DNA from: Planctomycetaceae bacterium
GTDB taxonomy: Bacteria; Planctomycetota; Planctomycetia; Pirellulales; Thermoguttaceae
Assembly: GCA_012719125.1 (NCBI GenBank)
Contig: JAAYAY010000372.1
Coordinates: forward strand, 1-64,000
Direction of reading: 5' to 3'
Length of the DNA: 64,000 bases
Shown: one piece after another, positions 60,794-64,000 of the stretch
Position numbering within the stretch: the first letter of the stretch is position 1
Layout of the letters: each line of letters begins with the position of its first letter
The notes under the pieces: generated by a model
What the model saw: the letters and a program-made list of their open reading frames with translations, nothing else
Databases searched by the model: none
What the model was told of the DNA's origin: nothing
Translations under genes and position numbers: made by a program

Positions 60794-61289
60794 ACGGCGG
60801 TTGCTTCTCGGCCTGCCCCGCGGCATGAACCAGGTTGACCGGCGACTGGTCGACATGTTCCGCCAACTGGTCGCAGGGGAAGCACCTTGGCCCCTGCTTC
60901 TCCACGGTGCCGTCGGAGCCGGTAAGAGTCGGGCGGCGCTCTGCTTGGCCGACTTCGCCGACACCGCGGCCTACCACTCTGTTGACTCGCTCGCGGACTT
61001 CACGATGCAGCGCCAACCCGCCGAAGTCGCGGTCGAGTGGGAGCGGCTGGCCGGCAAGGCTCTCGTCATCCTGGACGAGCTGGCACAGCGGCGGACGAAC
61101 GAGTTGACCTACTCGGTGGTCAAGCGGATGCTCGACGAACGCGAATTCCACGCCGGGAACATCGCCATCTACATCACGAATCTTGAGCCGCCGGCGTTGG
61201 CCGAAGTCTTCGACGATCGCATCTTCAGCCGGCTGACGGCGGGAACGGTGTTTCCTCTCGACGGGCCGGACCGGAGGCACTCGAAATGA
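60702..61289 (+). CDS. AAA+ helicase loader (DnaC-like ATPase)
   Basis: A 195-residue ATPase: Walker A LLLHGAVGAGKSRAALCLA, Walker B ALVILDELAQRRTNELTYSV, a sensor region AIYITNLEPPALAEVFDDRI, and FSRLTAG before the end. It resembles phage DnaC/IstB-type helicase loaders. GGAGG lies 11 bases upstream of ATG 60702. It ends in ATGA overlap with the DnaB gene, supporting a loader-helicase pair. Confidence 0.85.
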   Translation: MENHFDKLLTQHECTADTARMAKLRLRDRPERRLLLGLPRGMNQVDRRLVDMFRQLVAGEAPWPLLLHGAVGAGKSRAALCLADFADTAAYHSVDSLADFTMQRQPAEVAVEWERLAGKALVILDELAQRRTNELTYSVVKRMLDEREFHAGNIAIYITNLEPPALAEVFDDRIFSRLTAGTVFPLDGPDRRHSK

Positions 61290-62650
61290 ATCGGTCCCCC
61301 GTCAACTCCGAGATCCTCGATCGACTTCCGCCGCATGACGCGACGGCCGAAAGGTCGACAATCGGCTGCCTGCTCTTGGATCCATCCAGGGTGCCCGAGA
61401 TCGCCCAGCAGCTCGGGGCCGATGATTTCTACGTCGACGCACACCGCCGGCTCTTCGGACACATTCTCGGACTGTACGCGGCCGGCTCGCGAGTGGATGA
61501 GGTTCTCCTTCTGGATCGGCTGCGGAGCAACGGAGACCTCGAGGCGATCGGCGGGCACGCCTACTTGACCGAGATCCTCCGAGAGACCGGCATCCCGTCC
61601 AACGTCGCGAACCACGCGGAAATCGTTCTGAGGCACTCACAGCGCCGCCGGCTCATTCGAGAGACAACCGGCGTCCTGGTCGACGCCTACGACGATAGCC
61701 AGGCCCCCGCGGCGATCGCCAGTAGCACAGCGGAGCGTCTGCTGGCCGTCACCAGGGCCGACAAGCCGAAGTCGATCGACACGCCGGTTCTGTTCGCGCA
61801 AACGCTCCAGGACCTGGCGGAGCCGGCAAGCCAGCCCATCGGCCGGACGATCGGCTTCCAGGCGTTCGACACCGAAATCGGCGGCCTGTACCCCGGAGAA
61901 CTGTCGATCCTTGCAGCGCGTCCCTCGATGGGCAAGACGGCGCTCGCAACACAAATTGCCCTTCACTTCGCAGACCACGGCCGGCACGCGTTGATCGTCA
62001 CGCTCGAAATGTCGGCGAGATCCTTGGCCGAGCGGATCTTGGCGAATCGGGCCGGCGTCAGCTTGCAGGCCATCCGCAGCCGATTGCTGAGCCACAATGA
62101 CCGGAGCCGGCTCGTCACGGGCAACCTGGATCTGCCGGCTCAGTACCTCCACCTGGTCGACCGGACGCGGATGACGGTTGCCGAGATCCGTTGGGAGGTC
62201 ATGTTCCGCCGGCAGAAGCACTCTCTCGACCTGGTTGTGGTGGATTACCTGACGCGGCTTCAACCAGCAGACCCGCGGCAGACGCGATACTTGCAGGTTG
62301 CGCAGATGACGGCCGACCTGAAGGACATCGCGGCGGAATTCGCGGTCCCGGTTCTCTGCCTGGCACAGCTCGGGCGAGCGGCCGAAGCAAAGGGCGAGAC
62401 GCGGCCGCGGCTGAGCCATCTGCGAGAATCCGGTGACATCGAACAAGACGCCGACGTGATCGCCTTCCTCCATCGACCGGAGCGCGTTGACCGTGATGAT
62501 CCCGACGCGAAGGGCAAAGCATTTCTGTATGTCGAGAAGAACCGGAACGGACCTTGCGGAGAATATCACCTGTCGTTCGACGGGCCTACCGGCCGGTTCA
62601 GCGATCCCCCGGGGCCGGCCCGCTATTCCGAATTCGACGCATGGAGCTGA
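61286..62650 (+). CDS. dnaB: replicative DNA helicase DnaB (element-encoded)
   Basis: A 454-residue DnaB-family helicase. N-terminal domain: LPPHDATAERSTIGCLLLDP. C-terminal RecA-like domain: Walker A LAARPSMGKTALATQIALHF, H1a-type TLEMSARSLAERILANRAGV, Walker B LDLVVVDYLTRLQPADPRQT, and LRESGDIEQDADVIAFLHRP. The gene is packed with phage-like neighbours, so it is the helicase of the mobile element, not the chromosomal one. Confidence 0.95.
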   Translation: MNRSPVNSEILDRLPPHDATAERSTIGCLLLDPSRVPEIAQQLGADDFYVDAHRRLFGHILGLYAAGSRVDEVLLLDRLRSNGDLEAIGGHAYLTEILRETGIPSNVANHAEIVLRHSQRRRLIRETTGVLVDAYDDSQAPAAIASSTAERLLAVTRADKPKSIDTPVLFAQTLQDLAEPASQPIGRTIGFQAFDTEIGGLYPGELSILAARPSMGKTALATQIALHFADHGRHALIVTLEMSARSLAERILANRAGVSLQAIRSRLLSHNDRSRLVTGNLDLPAQYLHLVDRTRMTVAEIRWEVMFRRQKHSLDLVVVDYLTRLQPADPRQTRYLQVAQMTADLKDIAAEFAVPVLCLAQLGRAAEAKGETRPRLSHLRESGDIEQDADVIAFLHRPERVDRDDPDAKGKAFLYVEKNRNGPCGEYHLSFDGPTGRFSDPPGPARYSEFDAWS

Positions 62651-62658
62651 GGCGAGGC

Positions 62659-63048
62659 ATGGAAACGCAGCTATCACTATTCGACTCCCCGACAGCCACC
62701 GCGGATCCTTCCCCGCGGAAATGTGCGAACGCCCACGTCACCAGGCGGGCGGCCGGCGTGGCGATCAGGTCAACGGCGGCAAGACTTCGGGCCCGGGTCC
62801 TGGAATTCATCCAGCGGCAAGGCGCCGCCGGCGCGACGGACCTGGAGATTCAGGCCGGCTTGAACATGTCCGGGGACACGCAGCGACCCCGCCGGCGAGA
62901 GCTGCAACAGGCCGGCTTCATCGTCGACAGCGGCGACGTGCGATCGACCGCTGGCGGTCGAGCGGCGGTTGTTTGGCTGACCACGGGCACCGCGGCTGCC
63001 GTCGACCAGGCCGCGGCCGGCGAGGCGGAAGAGGAACCACCGTTCTAA
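62659..63048 (+). CDS. small winged-helix-like phage protein
   Basis: A 129-residue protein beginning METQLSLFDSPTATADPSPR. The middle, STAARLRARVLEFIQRQGAA, ATDLEIQAGLNMSGDTQRPR, RRELQQAGFIVDSGDVRSTA, looks like a winged helix of the kind used in replication or DNA modification control. The acidic end reads GEAEEEPPF, a form seen at the tails of phage single-strand-binding proteins. An ATG at 62641 overlaps the dnaB stop, but 62659 has GAGGCGAGG in front and is preferred. Confidence 0.6.
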   Translation: METQLSLFDSPTATADPSPRKCANAHVTRRAAGVAIRSTAARLRARVLEFIQRQGAAGATDLEIQAGLNMSGDTQRPRRRELQQAGFIVDSGDVRSTAGGRAAVVWLTTGTAAAVDQAAAGEAEEEPPF

Positions 63049-63095
63049 GCTTCCGCCACCAAACAAATCAGGAACCATTTCGCAGGAAATCGACG

Positions 63096-64000
63096 ATGCC
63101 GAACGAACTCACGACGATCGAAACCAAACTTGACGCCATCGAAAAGGCCACCGAGGCCTACGAAGTTCAGATCCAACAGGTTGCCGGCCACGCACTCCGG
63201 CGAACGCTGCTCACAGCGCGGACGCTCAACGCAATCCGTGACGCGCTTACGGACGAGGTGATGCGGGAAGCGGTTATGCCTCTGCAGGGCCGAGCGACGG
63301 GCTTCCTGACCGACCAGAACAAGGAAGGCGGCTACGAGCTGGCAACTGTCCGGGAGGTGGTTCTCGACGCCTTGATTCACGGCGCCCGTTTGACAAACAA
63401 CGAGATCAACGTGATTATCGGCCGGCTGTATCTGGCCAAGAACTACTTCGTTCGTCAGATCCAGGAATCTAAGGACATCACCAACTTCCAGATCCACCTG
63501 GGAGGCGTCGAACAGAAAGGCGGGCACGCCTACGTCGACGCCATCGCGGCATGGGTCCAGGCGGGCGAACTCCGCGAGATTCGCAAGATCCGGAAGAAGA
63601 TCGACGGCGCTCCGTTCGATGAGCGGATCGCCGTCCGGGTCAACGCAGGCATGGGTGAAGACGCGATTCGCGGCAAGGCAGTCAGGAAGCTGCTCGCCGA
63701 AGTTTGGAAAACGGCAACCGGGATCACGACCGATGAACCGGACACGATCGACGCGGACGCCTTCGTTGTCGACCACGGCCAGCACTTGCTCTTCGACACC
63801 CAGCCGTGGCAGGACGAGGCGGCCGAGAACCAACAGGCACCCCCCGACGCAGACCAGGTTGCCCTGATCGCCGAGTACGAGAAGAAGCTGGCCGAGTGCA
63901 CGGAGCGGGCCCACGTCGGCCCCGTAGCGAAACAAGCCGGCGGAGACACTCGATTGACCGGCGAAAGCAAGAAGGTTGTCTCCGGCCTTGCTACGCAACG
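63096..64000 (+). CDS. phage-like protein of unknown function, cut by the window edge
   Basis: An uninterrupted frame from ATG 63096, with AGGAA 8 bases upstream, to the right edge (301 codons, no stop). It starts MPNELTTIETKLDAIEKATE and later reads REVVLDALIHGARLTNNEIN, VIIGRLYLAKNYFVRQI. This block recalls a phage protein found near recombination genes (RecT-type annealing modules), but I cannot name it. The C-terminal part is charged and looks like a linker. It probably belongs to the same replication/recombination module. Confidence 0.75.
   Translation, partial: MPNELTTIETKLDAIEKATEAYEVQIQQVAGHALRRTLLTARTLNAIRDALTDEVMREAVMPLQGRATGFLTDQNKEGGYELATVREVVLDALIHGARLTNNEINVIIGRLYLAKNYFVRQIQESKDITNFQIHLGGVEQKGGHAYVDAIAAWVQAGELREIRKIRKKIDGAPFDERIAVRVNAGMGEDAIRGKAVRKLLAEVWKTATGITTDEPDTIDADAFVVDHGQHLLFDTQPWQDEAAENQQAPPDADQVALIAEYEKKLAECTERAHVGPVAKQAGGDTRLTGESKKVVSGLATQ

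Overview
The window is high-GC chromosomal DNA from a Planctomycetota bacterium, most likely Pirellulales-like. This is inferred from content: several Tat-exported Gfo/Idh/MocA oxidoreductases, a ThuA protein fused to FG-GAP/VCBS repeats, large TPR proteins beside ExbB/ExbD, divergent flagellar proteins, and many short palindromic dispersed repeats. No rRNA or tRNA gene was recognised.

Layout. 1-6.8 kb holds an N-terminally eroded Mrr-type restriction nuclease, a minus-strand operon (M20 peptidase, acetate kinase, a degenerate acetate-kinase paralogue), a tandem 34-bp repeat, a DUF2007/zinc-ribbon membrane protein and the remnant of a nucleotidyltransferase pair. 6.9-12.7 kb carries the distal flagellar genes on the minus strand (flhA, flhF, flhG, a small membrane protein, fliA). 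13.0-21.3 kb is a non-flagellar cassette: thioredoxin-like lipoprotein, three Gfo/Idh/MocA oxidoreductases, an AraC regulator and the ThuA-FG-GAP protein. It separates flhA from flhB. 21.5-47.0 kb is a nearly continuous minus-strand flagellar superoperon. In transcription order it reads TPR protein, FlgN-like chaperone, histidine kinase, sigma-54 response regulator, flgB, flgC, fliE, fliF, fliG, fliH, fliI, fliJ, motE-like, fliK, flgD, flgE, flbD, motA, motB, fliL, fliN, fliO, fliP, fliQ, fliR, flhB. This encodes the basal body, export apparatus, motor, hook and two-tier regulation (NtrC-like and FliA). No fliM is visible, and fliN carries four FliM-like docking motifs. 47.2-52.1 kb contains an alpha/beta hydrolase, malate dehydrogenase and two paralogous membrane proteins. 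52.6-58.9 kb is a plus-strand TPR-TPR-ExbB-ExbD-ExbD operon. 59.2 kb to the right edge is a phage-like replication module: three excisionase-type HTH genes, a replisome organiser, a helicase loader, a DnaB helicase, a winged-helix protein and a partial ORF.

The most notable signal is a dispersed element of about 75-82 bp, present five times. Three of the copies lie in frame inside coding sequences. A tandem pair sits between the positively charged start and the hydrophobic core of the signal peptide of the 1087-residue TPR protein, and one copy in the opposite orientation sits in the N-terminus of FliP. It behaves like the Rickettsia palindromic elements, which insert in frame into genes. Other points of interest are FlhB with NPTE instead of NPTH, a hook protein with inserted tandem repeat domains, a sigma-54 promoter match overlapping the flgB start, and a perfect intrinsic-terminator hairpin inside the phage replication gene.
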